This document shows positions 51,973-60,144 of a stretch of 64,000 nt of DNA, one piece after another. Numbering within the stretch: the stretch's first letter is position 1; each line of letters opens with the position of its first letter. The position numbers and the translations under genes were made by a program. Source of the DNA: DASRAU01 sp035638075 (GTDB lineage: Bacteria > Acidobacteriota > Polarisedimenticolia > Gp22-AA2); contig DASRAU010000034.1 of assembly GCA_035638075.1 (NCBI GenBank), positions 124,001 to 188,000 of the forward strand, in the 5' to 3' direction. A model generated the notes under the pieces. It made no database searches. It was not told where the DNA came from and saw only the letters and a list, made by a program, of their open reading frames with translations.

Positions 51973-52797
51973 TCAGCGGGCCAGGGTGAATTCGATGCGC
52001 ACGGTGGCCTGCACGGCGACGGGGCGGCCGCCGAGGCGGGCCGGGCGGTAGCGCCACTGCTTCACCGCCTCGATTGCCGCCAGCTCGAATCCGAAGCGGG
52101 CGTCGGGGGCCTGGATCACTTCGATGGTTCCGACACGGCCGTCCTTGTCGATGATGATGAGCAGGAGGACCGACCCGGTCACCTTCGCTTTGCGCGCGAT
52201 GTCGGGATAGTCGGGGTGCGCCCGGGTGGAGGGGATGACGACGGGAGGCTCGAGCCCCGGCGTGCGCTCATCCACCGGCGCCAGCTCGTCGCCGGTCCCG
52301 GTCCCGTCTCCGGGGCCAATCCCATCGCCGTCGCCGAGTCCCAATCCGCTGCCCGGACCGCAGACCACACAGCCGGTTTCGAGGCCGACCCCATCCCCCT
52401 GGCCCGTGCTCCCGTCGTTGTCGGACCGGTGCTCATCTGTGGAAGGTGCATCGATCGGCGGCAGCTCGGCGTCCGTCAGGGGCGGGGGCACGGGAACCAC
52501 TTCGAGACGTCGCGGCACCGGCTGCAGCCTGGGAGGGGTCGCGGTGCTGGCGCTCGGCTTCGACCCGGGCAGGGAAGGACCCGGCGAGTGGGGTGCCGGC
52601 GGGAAGAAGATCGAGCTGGTGACGGCGCGTGGAGGGAGTATCGACGCGACCGCCACCAGCTCGACCAGCACGAATCCCGCGACGAGCCCCGACAACGACG
52701 CAGCGGCGCAGGCCAGGGAGCCGATGCGGCGACGCAGGCGGCGGAAATCGATCGGACCGGACACCAGCGAGGGAGGCGTGAGCAGCGGTTCCGACAT
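51973..52797 (-). CDS. TonB family energy transducer
   Basis: A 274-residue TonB-type protein that couples the inner-membrane proton gradient to outer-membrane receptors. One membrane anchor (LACAAASLSGLVAGFVLVELVAVA) is followed by a Pro-rich spacer and a Gly/Asp-rich stretch (residues about 125-175) in place of the usual Pro-Lys repeats. The C-terminal TonB fold is DYPDIARKAKVTGSVLLLIIIDKDGRVGTIEVI ... AAIEAVKQWRYRPARLGGRPVAVQATVRIEF, with the hallmark YP and W-x-Y/F-x-P-A. No exbB/exbD genes are adjacent. A complex inverted repeat lies just upstream. Start ATG 52797. Confidence 0.88.
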   Translation of the reverse strand: MSEPLLTPPSLVSGPIDFRRLRRRIGSLACAAASLSGLVAGFVLVELVAVASILPPRAVTSSIFFPPAPHSPGPSLPGSKPSASTATPPRLQPVPRRLEVVPVPPPLTDAELPPIDAPSTDEHRSDNDGSTGQGDGVGLETGCVVCGPGSGLGLGDGDGIGPGDGTGTGDELAPVDERTPGLEPPVVIPSTRAHPDYPDIARKAKVTGSVLLLIIIDKDGRVGTIEVIQAPDARFGFELAAIEAVKQWRYRPARLGGRPVAVQATVRIEFTLAR

Positions 52798-52824
52798 GGC
52801 GACCCTCGCTGGAAGAAAGAGCGT

Positions 52825-52904
52825 GGTCGGTCCGGCGTCCCGTTCCGGACGGCCGGTGCGGGCAGGGTCCGGAACGGAATCGCGTGAAGCTCACCGGACC
52901 GACC
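52825..52904. repeat. Nested double inverted repeat upstream of tonB-like gene
   Basis: Outer arms GGTCGGTCCGG (52825-52835) and CCGGACCGACC (52894-52904) enclose inner arms CCGTTCCGGAC (52840-52850) and GTCCGGAACGG (52867-52877). Each pair is a perfect 11-bp match. The structure begins 28 bp before ATG 52797 on the leftward strand and could be an mRNA leader fold, a nested operator or a remnant mobile repeat. Nothing else is evident in the 253-bp gap, apart from a palindrome at 52977-52995. Confidence 0.7.
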
Positions 52905-52976
52905 GAACTGCGACGCCATCTGTACGACCAGTCACGCCGAGGCCAAACCAGAAACCCGGGCGGCGCGTGGAGTCCT

Positions 52977-52995
52977 CACCGCGACGGTCGCGGTG
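52977..52995. repeat. Short palindrome between cytochrome and TonB genes
   Basis: CACCGCGAC-G-GTCGCGGTG, a perfect 9-bp inverted repeat with a one-base centre, 56 bp after the di-haem cytochrome stop on the leftward strand. There is no U-tract, so it is more likely a DNA site or a Rho-dependent 3' hairpin. Confidence 0.4.
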
Positions 52996-53050
52996 ATTCG
53001 TCCGCGCGCGGCCTGAAGGGCGCCGTGGACCGGCCCGACCGGGGCCGGGA

Positions 53051-53929
53051 TTAAAGGATGGAGAGGTAGGCGATGAGGTCGTCGATCTCTTTGTCGGTCA
53101 GCTTGTCGGTGACGCCGAGCTGCTGCAGGTAGCCCAGCTTCGCCGGGATGAGCGACTTGAGATCGGCATAGCGACCGTCGTGGAAATACGGAGCCGTCTT
53201 CGACACCGTGCGGAGCGACGGCGGACTGAACGACCCGCCGCTGCCGATGTCCTCGTTGTCCGGCTTGCTGAAGACGGGCGGGACGTGACAGATGTTGCAG
53301 GACGCCTTGTTGAAGACCTGCCATCCGCGCCTGGCGGCCTCGGGGGCCTTCGCCGACGGCGAGCCGTCCGGATTGAGGTTGGGATTGTCCGGGACGCGCA
53401 GCGAATCGACGTAAGCGACGAGCGCGTCGAGGGTCTCGTCGGTCGGCGGCTTCCCCTTCATCCGGTTGACGATGATCCCCTTGATGTTGTCGCGCAGCGT
53501 CTTGCCGCCGGCCCAGGAGTACGGCGCCGTGTCGTGCGCGCCCCACAGCGACGGCGTGCTGCGACCCTCGGGGTCGCCGTCCTTCACGACCTCCATCCCC
53601 TTGTAGGTCTTGTTGTCGGTGAAGCCGCCCTTCGGATGGCAGGTGGAGCAGGCGACCTGGCCGCTGCCGGACAGGGACGGGTCCTTGAACAGTTTCTCGC
53701 CCTGGTGGATGGTCTCCGGGGAGGCCGGCTTCACCGGCAGCGCCGGCTCCTGCGCCGGGCTCGGCGTCTGCGGAGGAGCCGGAGCCGGCTGCGCCGGTGG
53801 CGGCGGGTTCGGAGAAGGGTTCGGTGGCGGCACCTGTGCCAGGCCGATTCCCGCGGCGACTGAAAGCGCCATCGCCGCGCCGCATGCCACGATCCGGAAA
53901 TGCCGCCGTCCGAGACCTTGCGAATTCAT
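53051..53929 (-). CDS. Di-haem cytochrome c peroxidase/MauG-like protein
   Basis: A 292-residue exported c-type cytochrome. A signal peptide (FRIVACGAAMALSVAAGIGLAQ) and a 35-residue Pro-rich linker precede two haem-binding CxxCH motifs: CSTCH at 94-98 and CNICH at 211-215. YKGMEVV, STPSLWGAHDTAPYSWAGG, PPSLRTVSKTAPYFHDGRYADL and the terminal LTDKEIDDLIAYLSIL are marks of the bacterial cytochrome c peroxidase/MauG family. The last gives the HDGR segment common in the family. It may reduce peroxide or act as an electron carrier or oxidase of unknown substrate. The start ATG 53929 has a clear signal peptide. Confidence 0.88.
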   Translation of the reverse strand: MNSQGLGRRHFRIVACGAAMALSVAAGIGLAQVPPPNPSPNPPPPAQPAPAPPQTPSPAQEPALPVKPASPETIHQGEKLFKDPSLSGSGQVACSTCHPKGGFTDNKTYKGMEVVKDGDPEGRSTPSLWGAHDTAPYSWAGGKTLRDNIKGIIVNRMKGKPPTDETLDALVAYVDSLRVPDNPNLNPDGSPSAKAPEAARRGWQVFNKASCNICHVPPVFSKPDNEDIGSGGSFSPPSLRTVSKTAPYFHDGRYADLKSLIPAKLGYLQQLGVTDKLTDKEIDDLIAYLSIL

Positions 53930-53977
53930 CGGCCGCCCTCCTTCATCCTGCCCTCGGATTCAAAGTGCGGGCGGCGG

Positions 53978-54054
53978 TGGTGCGCCCAGCAAGATTCGAA
54001 CTTGCGACCTTCGGATTCGTAGTCCGACGCTCTATCCAACTGAGCTATGGGCGC
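53978..54054 (-). tRNA. tRNA-Arg(ACG)
   Basis: Leftward tRNA with acceptor GCGCCCA/TGGGCGC, D-arm GCTC-AGTTGGATA-GAGC, anticodon arm TCGGA-CTACGAA-TCCGA (anticodon ACG), T-arm GCAAG-TTCGAAT-CTTGC and encoded CCA (53978-53980). A34 should be changed to inosine by TadA. Its first 23 nt overlap the 3' end of the VOC-GNAT gene on the same strand. Confidence 0.98.
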
Positions 54055-54904
54055 ACATCCCCGCCACGCTATCGAGGGGACGGGAGTCTAGCACGACCGA
54101 CGGTGCCAGCCGCTTGCGCAGGAGCAGGTTCCGGTGACCGCGCGGATGGTCATCCACCGCGGCGATGACTTCGAATCCGCGCCGCGCATAGAACGCCGGG
54201 GCCTGGAAGCTGAAGGTCATCAGGAACAGCTGCCGGCACCCCCGCCGTCGCGCCTCCGTCTCCGCCGCCTCGAGAAGCGCGGTCCCCAGGCCCCGCCCGC
54301 GCCGCGATTCTTCGACCCAGAACTGGCGGACCTCCGCGCAGCCGCCCCAGGTATTCCCGCAGATCCCGGCGACGATCCGGTGCCTGTCGTCCCGCACGAG
54401 GATCGACAGCCACGCGCCCCCCGCGATCCCGGTCGCGGCCAGATTGAACTCGCCGATCCGATCCTCCAGGTACTGGATGTCGTCCGGGGCGGGGTCGCTG
54501 CTGACCACCGGCTCGGGACGGACATCGGTCGTCATGCGCCACGGCGGGTTCCGGCGGTTCTCGCCTGCATGGAAAAGGCAGATGCGGTTGCCGGCAGGAT
54601 CGCGGAGGAAGGCCTCGCGCCAGAGCCATGGCTGGTCCTGGGGTTCCGAATCGAATTCGAGCCCCGCGGATTTCAGCGCGCTCACGGTGGCGTCGAGGTC
54701 CTCGAGCTCGAAGTAGACCGTGACACCACCCTCGACCACGGGCCCGGTTGTGCGGTGCACTGAAAAGGTGGAGCCACCGACGGGGCACTCGAAGCGGGCG
54801 TAGTCGGGCGGGCTGCTGACGATCTCGCGCAGCCCCAGCGCGCGGTAAAACGCCACCGACGCCGCCAGGTCGGTGCAGGGCACGGTGACCTGATTCAAGT
54901 TCAT
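54032..54904 (-). CDS. Fused VOC (glyoxalase-like) and GNAT acetyltransferase protein
   Basis: A 290-residue fusion. Residues 1-115 are a VOC/glyoxalase domain (NLNQVTVPCTDLAASVAFYRALGLREI ... FSVHRTTG ... VYFELEDLDATVSALKSAGLEFDSEPQDQPWLWREAFLRDPAGNRICLFHAG) with metal-ligand-like His and Glu positions. Residues about 130-275 are a GNAT domain (VRQFWVEESRRGRGLGTALLEAAETEARRRGC, then FYARRGFEVIAAVDDHPRGH) close to acetyltransferases of small amines or antibiotics. Such fusions suggest sensing or modification of one small molecule, possibly toxin resistance. The last eight codons (MCAHSSVG) and the stop are inside the tRNA-Arg gene, so the native end could be shorter or the overlap real. Confidence 0.85.
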   Translation of the reverse strand: MNLNQVTVPCTDLAASVAFYRALGLREIVSSPPDYARFECPVGGSTFSVHRTTGPVVEGGVTVYFELEDLDATVSALKSAGLEFDSEPQDQPWLWREAFLRDPAGNRICLFHAGENRRNPPWRMTTDVRPEPVVSSDPAPDDIQYLEDRIGEFNLAATGIAGGAWLSILVRDDRHRIVAGICGNTWGGCAEVRQFWVEESRRGRGLGTALLEAAETEARRRGCRQLFLMTFSFQAPAFYARRGFEVIAAVDDHPRGHRNLLLRKRLAPSVVLDSRPLDSVAGMCAHSSVG

Positions 54905-54976
54905 CGCAGGAGCCCTCAGGTCAACGCCGCGCTGCGGCTTGGAGCGTGCGCGCCCTGACGAATTCGAGGGGCACGG

Positions 54977-55354
54977 TCACCTCGCTGCGATGCGGTGCCG
55001 CCCCGGACGATCCGAAGTGCCCTGATAGTTCGAAAGCAGTCCGACGAGGACGATGATGGTGCCCATCGTCACGTAGAAGATCCGGCCAGGCGCATCGAAT
55101 CCGAGACCGAAGGGCAGCACGATCAGGACAGGGCCGACGACACGTTCAACTCGGCCGTGCCAGGCGAACGGCAGGACCTTGGCTGCGCCGAGCGGGAAAT
55201 CCGTCGCCAGGGTCATGAGGGCGTGGACTCCCGCCAGGACATGGGCGACCGTCGCCGCAGCGCCGGTCAATCCGAACAGGGAGGGTGAGACCAGGAAGAG
55301 CAGGACTGTCACGTAGTCGAGACATCCGTGGAGCGTCGCTGAAAGGTGTTTCAT
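54977..55354 (-). CDS. Small four-helix membrane protein (unknown function)
   Basis: A 125-residue membrane protein with four helices: YVTVLLFLVSPSLFGL, AAATVAHVLAGVHALMTLATDF, VVGPVLIVLPFGLGF and IFYVTMGTIIVLVGLLSNY. HGCLDYVTVLLFLVSPSLFGLTG is a recurring opening among uncharacterised bacterial membrane proteins, some grouped as SPW-repeat-like. No catalytic residues are evident. Start ATG 55354, 32 bp after the ABC permease stop on the same strand; both are leftward and may be co-transcribed. Confidence 0.7.
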   Translation of the reverse strand: MKHLSATLHGCLDYVTVLLFLVSPSLFGLTGAAATVAHVLAGVHALMTLATDFPLGAAKVLPFAWHGRVERVVGPVLIVLPFGLGFDAPGRIFYVTMGTIIVLVGLLSNYQGTSDRPGRHRIAAR

Positions 55355-55386
55355 GGCGACTTGGATGCGCAGGATGTCGATCGGAT

Positions 55387-56733
55387 TCAGGCGTGGCGCA
55401 GCTGGCGGATGACCTCGCGCAGGGTCGGGCGCTTGCCGTACATCAGGAGGCCGAGGCGGAAGAGGCCGCCCGAGACCCGCAGCGCTACGAAGACGCCGCC
55501 GCACAGGATCACGATCGAGACCAGCACGTCCCACCACGGCACCTTCCCGGTCCCAAGGCGCAGCATCATGGTGATCGGCGCCGTCAGCGGGAACCAGCCG
55601 AGGATGCGCGCCAGCGTGCCGGTGGGGCTGTCGAGGATTCCCATCCAGGTGAAGGCCGGCGGCATGATGGTCAGCATCGACCAGATGGTCGCCAGCTGCT
55701 GGCTCTCGCGGGCGTTGGTGCCCAGAGCGCCCGTGCCGGTCATCAGGCTCCCGAGCATCAGGAAGCCCAGGATGAAGAACAGAAGGCAGCCGGCGAACAG
55801 CTTGAAGTCGAGCATGGCGAGCGCCGCGGCGGCGAGCAGGCTCACCGCCATCGTCCCCACCGCGATCCAGACGATGAGCTGCAGCAATCCGGCGGCGCCG
55901 AGGCCGAGCAGCTTGCCGAACAGCAGCTGGTGCGGCCGTACCGAGGACAGGATGATCTCGATCACCCGGTTCTCCTTCTCCTCCGCCACGCCCTGGAGCA
56001 GGTAGCCGCTGCTGATCATCACCGACAGCAGGAACATCAGCGAGAAGATCCCCGGGATCGCGAAGCGCGCCACCCGCTCGATCGGATTGAAGGTGGAGAC
56101 CTCCCCGTTCTTCCGGACGGTGTACGCCTCGGAGGCGGTGTTCGAGATCGGGTTCTCGAGGCGCGGGCGCAGCTCGTGCGGAACCCGGCCGGCCATGAGC
56201 GATCGGTTCAGCAGCTGGCCGAGGGAATCGCGGGTGCGGCCGCGCGCGAAGGAAAAGCCGGCGTCCTCCGACTGGTACGACTCGATTCCGCCGCTCGTCA
56301 TCCAGTCCGCCGGGACGACGTAGAGGCGTTCGATGTCGCCGGCGACCAGCGCTTTCACTCCTTCGTCCTTGGCGGCGAAGGTGCGGAAGCGGACGGGTGC
56401 GGTCACGTCCTTGAGCAGGTTCGCGGCCATCCCCGCCCGTGGCCCGGCGATTTTCTCGATCTTCTCGGCCGCCTGGCGCAGCTCGTCGGAGTCCTCCCCC
56501 CGCGCCATGCGCTCCATCTCCTCGGGGACGATGACCCCCGCGAGGTCCACCACGCCGATCTCCTTGTTCCGAGAGCTGCTCTGGTTGATGAACAGGGTCG
56601 GGAGGATCGCGACGAGACCGACGTAGAGGCTGACGAAGAACGGCATCCCGAAGGTGACGACCAGGTAGGACTTGCGCTTGACGGTCGCGAGGAACTCGCG
56701 CTGCGCGACGATGCCGACCTTGTCGAAGTTCAT
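55387..56733 (-). CDS. ABC-2 type transporter permease (NatB-like)
   Basis: A 448-residue permease. One N-terminal membrane helix (SYLVVTFGMPFFVSLYVGLVAILP), a large extracytoplasmic domain of about 190 residues, then five or six helices (ARFAIPGIFSLMFLLSVMISSGYLL, LLQLIVWIAVGTMAVSLLAAAALAML, AGCLLFFILGFLMLGSLM, MPPAFTWMGI, VLVSIVILCGGVFVALRV). VAEEKENRVIEIILSSVRPHQLLFGKLLG is the cytoplasmic signature of the NatB/YhaP family of sodium or drug exporters. ATG 56733 overlaps the ATPase stop as ATGA. With the ATPase it forms an exporter; the cargo is unknown. Confidence 0.9.
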   Translation of the reverse strand: MNFDKVGIVAQREFLATVKRKSYLVVTFGMPFFVSLYVGLVAILPTLFINQSSSRNKEIGVVDLAGVIVPEEMERMARGEDSDELRQAAEKIEKIAGPRAGMAANLLKDVTAPVRFRTFAAKDEGVKALVAGDIERLYVVPADWMTSGGIESYQSEDAGFSFARGRTRDSLGQLLNRSLMAGRVPHELRPRLENPISNTASEAYTVRKNGEVSTFNPIERVARFAIPGIFSLMFLLSVMISSGYLLQGVAEEKENRVIEIILSSVRPHQLLFGKLLGLGAAGLLQLIVWIAVGTMAVSLLAAAALAMLDFKLFAGCLLFFILGFLMLGSLMTGTGALGTNARESQQLATIWSMLTIMPPAFTWMGILDSPTGTLARILGWFPLTAPITMMLRLGTGKVPWWDVLVSIVILCGGVFVALRVSGGLFRLGLLMYGKRPTLREVIRQLRHA

Positions 56734-57683
56734 CGGACTCCTCCTCCGGGGCCGGCCGCGACGGGAACCGGCGGCGGCACCGACGCCGCTCCCGTCCGGG
56801 CGCGGACGGTGGCGACGAAGATCTCCTCGAGCGGCGTGCGCATGACCTCGAAGTGGTCGACCGCGATGCCGCGCCCCGCGAGCGTCGCGAGGAGATCGCG
56901 CGGGCGCGTCCCGGGCGCGAGGAAGGCGCGCGTGTGGCGTCCCGCCGGCGCCGTGCGCACCACGCCGGGCACCCCTTCGAGCGGACCGGCCGCGTCCACC
57001 AGCACCGACGCCTCGCCATGGCCGCGCCGGATCTCCTCGAGGTCGCCGTAGAGCACGAGCTTGCCGTGGTCGATCATGGCGACCCGATCGCACAGCTCTT
57101 CGACCAACGGCATCTGGTGGGTCGAGAGGATGACGATGGCGCCTTTGCGGCTGCGCTCGCGCAGGAGGTCCTTCACGAGGACGGTGTTGATCGGGTCGAG
57201 CCCCGTGAACGGCTCGTCCATGACGAGGATCGAGGGCTCGTGCAGGAGCGTGCCGATGATCTGCACCTTCTGCTGCTGTCCCTTCGACATCTGGTCGGTG
57301 CGCCGCTGCGCCATCTCGCCGAGCTCGAAGCGGACCAGCCCCTCGAGGGCCCGCGCCTTGGCGTCGGCGCGCGACAGCCCCTTCAGCATCCCGAAGTAGA
57401 TCAGGACGTCGATCACCTTCTCCTTGCGGTACAGGCCGCGCTCCTCGGGGAGATAGCCGATGCGGTCGCGCTCGGCCCGGGTCACGGGCTGGCCGTCGAG
57501 GACGATGCTCCCCTCGTCCGGGACGAGGATGTCCATCAGCATGCGCAGGAGCGTGGACTTCCCCGCGCCGTTGGGGCCGAGCAGGCCGAAGACCTCTCCC
57601 GACCGCACGTCGAACGAGACGTCGTCGGTCGCGATCGTGGCCGTGTAGGTCTTCTTCAGGTGGACGAAGCTCAGCGTCGGCAT
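56730..57683 (-). CDS. ABC transporter ATPase (NatA-like)
   Basis: A 317-residue ATPase. Walker A LGPNGAGKST at about 35-44, Q-loop region IGYLPEERGLYRKEKV, signature MSKGQQQKVQ, Walker B ILVMDEPFTGLDPIN and H-loop ILSTHQ are all intact. PEERGLY and SKGQQQKVQ are typical of the NatA/YhaQ branch, which pairs with NatB-like permeases. The last 100 residues form a DUF4162-like tail with the degenerate repeat LEEIFVATVR seen in this branch. Start ATG 57683. It is divergent from the radical SAM gene. Confidence 0.93.
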   Translation of the reverse strand: MPTLSFVHLKKTYTATIATDDVSFDVRSGEVFGLLGPNGAGKSTLLRMLMDILVPDEGSIVLDGQPVTRAERDRIGYLPEERGLYRKEKVIDVLIYFGMLKGLSRADAKARALEGLVRFELGEMAQRRTDQMSKGQQQKVQIIGTLLHEPSILVMDEPFTGLDPINTVLVKDLLRERSRKGAIVILSTHQMPLVEELCDRVAMIDHGKLVLYGDLEEIRRGHGEASVLVDAAGPLEGVPGVVRTAPAGRHTRAFLAPGTRPRDLLATLAGRGIAVDHFEVMRTPLEEIFVATVRARTGAASVPPPVPVAAGPGGGVR

Positions 57684-57766
57684 GGGGGGGCGGATTATAG
57701 TCGGGGCGGATTCGGGGTTGCGGGAGGGGTCGCGGCCCCTCTAGAATAGTGCCGCTGGAGAAACCA

Positions 57767-57785
57767 CGTTACACGATGTGAAACG
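57767..57785. promoter_or_regulatory. Operator-like inverted repeat before the radical SAM gene
   Basis: CGTTACAC-GAT-GTGAAACG is an inverted repeat with seven of eight positions matched, centred about 43 bp before ATG 57819. The size fits a TetR- or GntR-type regulator site. A GAGGGG/CCCCTC hairpin lies just upstream near 57725-57741. Confidence 0.4.
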
Positions 57786-57818
57786 CCGGCGGCCGCCGAC
57801 CCGCCGAGGGACACCCCC

Positions 57819-59213
57819 ATGGAGATCGTGAACAGCCCGACGACCGCTTCGCCCGATGAGCGCCATGTGCGCTCCGGCGAGCAGCCGTTCCGCTACGACT
57901 CGGCCCGGCCGTTCGTCGAGCCCGACTGGCGCCGCTTCCCCGGCTACCGCGACGTCACCGCCGAGCAGTGGGAGAGCGCCCTCTGGCAGCGCAAGAACAC
58001 GGTCAAGAACCTGAAGGAGCTGGCCCAGGTCTTCGGCCCGCTCCTCCCCGAGACGCTCTTGCGCGGCATCGAGCGGGACCAGCGCGAGCGGGCGACCATG
58101 TCGCTCCTCATCCCGCCGCAGATGCTCAACACCATGGACGAGCGGGATCTCTGGAACGACCCGCTGCGGCGCTACATGCTGCCGGCCTTCGAGGACCGCG
58201 ACGTCGAGTGGCCCAGCCATCCGAAGGCGCAGCGCGACTCGCTCCACGAAGCGGACATGTGGGCGGTCGAGGGGCTGACCCACCGGTACCCGACCAAGGT
58301 CCTCGCCGAGATGCTCTCCACCTGCCCGCAATACTGCGGGCACTGCACCCGGATGGATCTCGTCGGCAACGACGTCCCGCAGATCGAGAAGCACCGCTTC
58401 ACCATCCAGCAGAAGGACCGCTACGAGCGCATCCTCGACTACCTGAAGCGGACGCCGACCGTGCGCGACGTCGTCGTCTCGGGCGGCGACATCGCCAACC
58501 TGCCGATCGGCACGCTCGAACGCTTCGTCTCGGCGCTGATGGACATCCCCAACATCCGCGACATCCGCCTCGCGACCAAGGGGCTGATGGGGATCCCGCA
58601 GCACTTCCTGCAGGACGACGTGCGCCGTGGGCTGGAGCGCCTCGCGAAGAAAGCGCGCGAGCGCAACGTCGACATCGCCGTGCACACGCACGTCAACCAT
58701 GCGCGCTCGCTGACGCCGCTCGTGGCGAAGGCGGTGCGCGAGCTGCTCTCGATGGGCTACCGCGACGTGCGCAACCAGGGGGTGCTGCTGCGCGGCGTGA
58801 ACGGGGACGCGAAGTCGCTCCTCGACCTCTGCTTCACGCTCCTCGATCACGCGAAGATCATGCCGTACTACTTCTACCTCTGCGACATGATCCCGAACTC
58901 GGAGCACTGGCGTCTCGCCCTGCACGAGGCGCAGCGTCTGCAGCACGACATCATGGGCTACCTGCCGGGGTTCGCGACGCCGCGCATCGTCTGCGACGTG
59001 CCCTTCGTCGGCAAGCGCTGGGTGCACCAGACCGCCGACTACGACCGCGACCGCGGCATCTCGTACTGGACCAAGAACTACCGCACCGGGATCGAAGCCG
59101 AGGATCCCGACGCCCTCATCCGCCGCTACGAGTACTACGACCCGATCGACACCCTGCCCGAGTCCGGCCGCGCCTGGTGGCGCGAGTACACGGCCGCCGC
59201 CGCGCGTTCCTGA
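57819..59213 (+). CDS. KamA family radical SAM protein (lysine 2,3-aminomutase-like)
   Basis: A 464-residue PLP- and [4Fe-4S]-dependent radical SAM enzyme. The cluster motif is CPQYCGHC (Cys169-x3-Cys173-x2-Cys176), in the setting KVLAEMLSTCPQYCGHCTRMD. VVVSGGDIANLPIG, TKGLMGIPQHFLQDDV, HTHVNHARSLTPLVAKAVRELLSMGYRDVRNQGVLLRGVN and MPYYFYLCDMIPNSEHWR are KamA-family marks. Most characterised relatives move the alpha-amino group of lysine or glutamate to the beta position, giving osmolyte or fermentation intermediates; this subgroup with extended ends (GYRDVTAEQWESALWQRKNT ... YWTKNYRTGIEAEDP) is poorly defined. Start ATG 57819. Confidence 0.88.
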   Translation: MEIVNSPTTASPDERHVRSGEQPFRYDSARPFVEPDWRRFPGYRDVTAEQWESALWQRKNTVKNLKELAQVFGPLLPETLLRGIERDQRERATMSLLIPPQMLNTMDERDLWNDPLRRYMLPAFEDRDVEWPSHPKAQRDSLHEADMWAVEGLTHRYPTKVLAEMLSTCPQYCGHCTRMDLVGNDVPQIEKHRFTIQQKDRYERILDYLKRTPTVRDVVVSGGDIANLPIGTLERFVSALMDIPNIRDIRLATKGLMGIPQHFLQDDVRRGLERLAKKARERNVDIAVHTHVNHARSLTPLVAKAVRELLSMGYRDVRNQGVLLRGVNGDAKSLLDLCFTLLDHAKIMPYYFYLCDMIPNSEHWRLALHEAQRLQHDIMGYLPGFATPRIVCDVPFVGKRWVHQTADYDRDRGISYWTKNYRTGIEAEDPDALIRRYEYYDPIDTLPESGRAWWREYTAAAARS

Positions 59214-59248
59214 AGGGCCGGGCCGCATCCTGAGGCCGCCAGGGCGGC

Positions 59249-59446
59249 TCAGGCAGCCCTGTTGGTGATCTCCCGGGGACCGCTGCCGCCGCCGCGCGAG
59301 CGGAACGACCGCACGCCCTGCACCGTCCAGTAGAGGAGGCTCATCCACAGGAGCACGGGGACCGCCAGGAGCAGCAGGAAGACGAGATAGAGCATTCCCA
59401 GCGGCGCTTTGACGTAGCGATCGAACCAGGTCAGCCGGCGGGGCAC
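59249..59446 (-). CDS. Small single-span membrane protein
   Basis: A 65-residue protein. GTG 59446 follows AAGGAG with a four-base spacer, which decides this start. The sequence begins with basic PRRLTWFDRYVKAP, then one long hydrophobic helix (GMLYLVFLLLLAVPVLLWMSLLYW) and a basic, Gly/Ser-rich tail. It overlaps the end of the HAD gene by 16 bp in another frame. Function unknown; possibly a membrane partner or regulator. Confidence 0.65.
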   Translation of the reverse strand: MPRRLTWFDRYVKAPLGMLYLVFLLLLAVPVLLWMSLLYWTVQGVRSFRSRGGGSGPREITNRAA

Positions 59447-60144
59447 GGCGCTCCTTCCGCGATGGCTGCCACGACGGCCGCCGTGTCGGAGAAGTCGGCG
59501 AACAGGTGGTGCGGGCCGAGCGCCCGCAAGGTCGGCTCGGGGGTCCAGCCGGTGGCGACCGCACACGAACGCGCCCCGACCTCCCGGCCGCACAGCACGT
59601 CGTGCTCGCTGTCCCCGAGGATGACGAGGTCGGTCCCCGCCACGCCGGTCCCGAAGCGCCGGCGCGCCCGCTCCAGCACGATGCCCGGCAGCCGGTAGCG
59701 GTCGTGGTGATCGCTGCCGAAGGCGCTCACCTCGAAGTCGAAGTGCTTCCCGAGGTCGAAGTACCCGAGCTTCAGCCGCGCCCCGGGCTCGACATTGCCG
59801 GTCAAGAGCGCGACCGCGACGTCGTCCCGCCGCGCCAGCGCTTCGAGCAGCTCGAGGACCCCCGGCAGGAGGCGGGCGCCCTGCGCCCGCGGCAGGTCCC
59901 GTTCGAAGTGAACCAGGTAGCGGCGCACCGTCTCGGCGATCGCCGCCTCCATCCGGTCCTCGGGGACGTTGTTCCTGGCCAGGAGCTCGCGGGCGATCTG
60001 CGGATCGGTCTTCCCCCCGAAGGAGATGCCGTCCGAGACCACCTCGCGCCCCACCGTCTCCGCCAGGGCGCGCACGAAGGCCTCGCGCGCCGCGGAGCCC
60101 ATGGAAACGAGGGTCCCGTCGATGTCGAACAGCGCCACCCGCAC
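59431..60144 (-). CDS. HAD superfamily phosphatase (phosphoglycolate phosphatase-like)
   Basis: A 237-residue HAD phosphatase. Motif I is LFDIDGTLVSMG, motif II VALLTGN, motif III region GSDHHDRYRLPGIVLERARRRFG, and motif IV LVILGDSEHDVLCGREVGARSCAVATG. A helical cap lies between motifs I and II (FGGKTDPQIARELLARNNVPEDRM). It resembles phosphoglycolate and beta-phosphoglucomutase-type enzymes; the substrate is unknown. GTG 60144 is used as start because the fold begins RVALFDIDG; no ATG fits. It runs leftward into the small membrane protein. Confidence 0.85.
   Translation of the reverse strand: MRVALFDIDGTLVSMGSAAREAFVRALAETVGREVVSDGISFGGKTDPQIARELLARNNVPEDRMEAAIAETVRRYLVHFERDLPRAQGARLLPGVLELLEALARRDDVAVALLTGNVEPGARLKLGYFDLGKHFDFEVSAFGSDHHDRYRLPGIVLERARRRFGTGVAGTDLVILGDSEHDVLCGREVGARSCAVATGWTPEPTLRALGPHHLFADFSDTAAVVAAIAEGAPCPAG

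Noticed and set aside
52977..52995. Palindrome as terminator of the cytochrome gene
   Set aside because: The stem is good but no U-tract follows on the leftward strand, so intrinsic termination is not supported.
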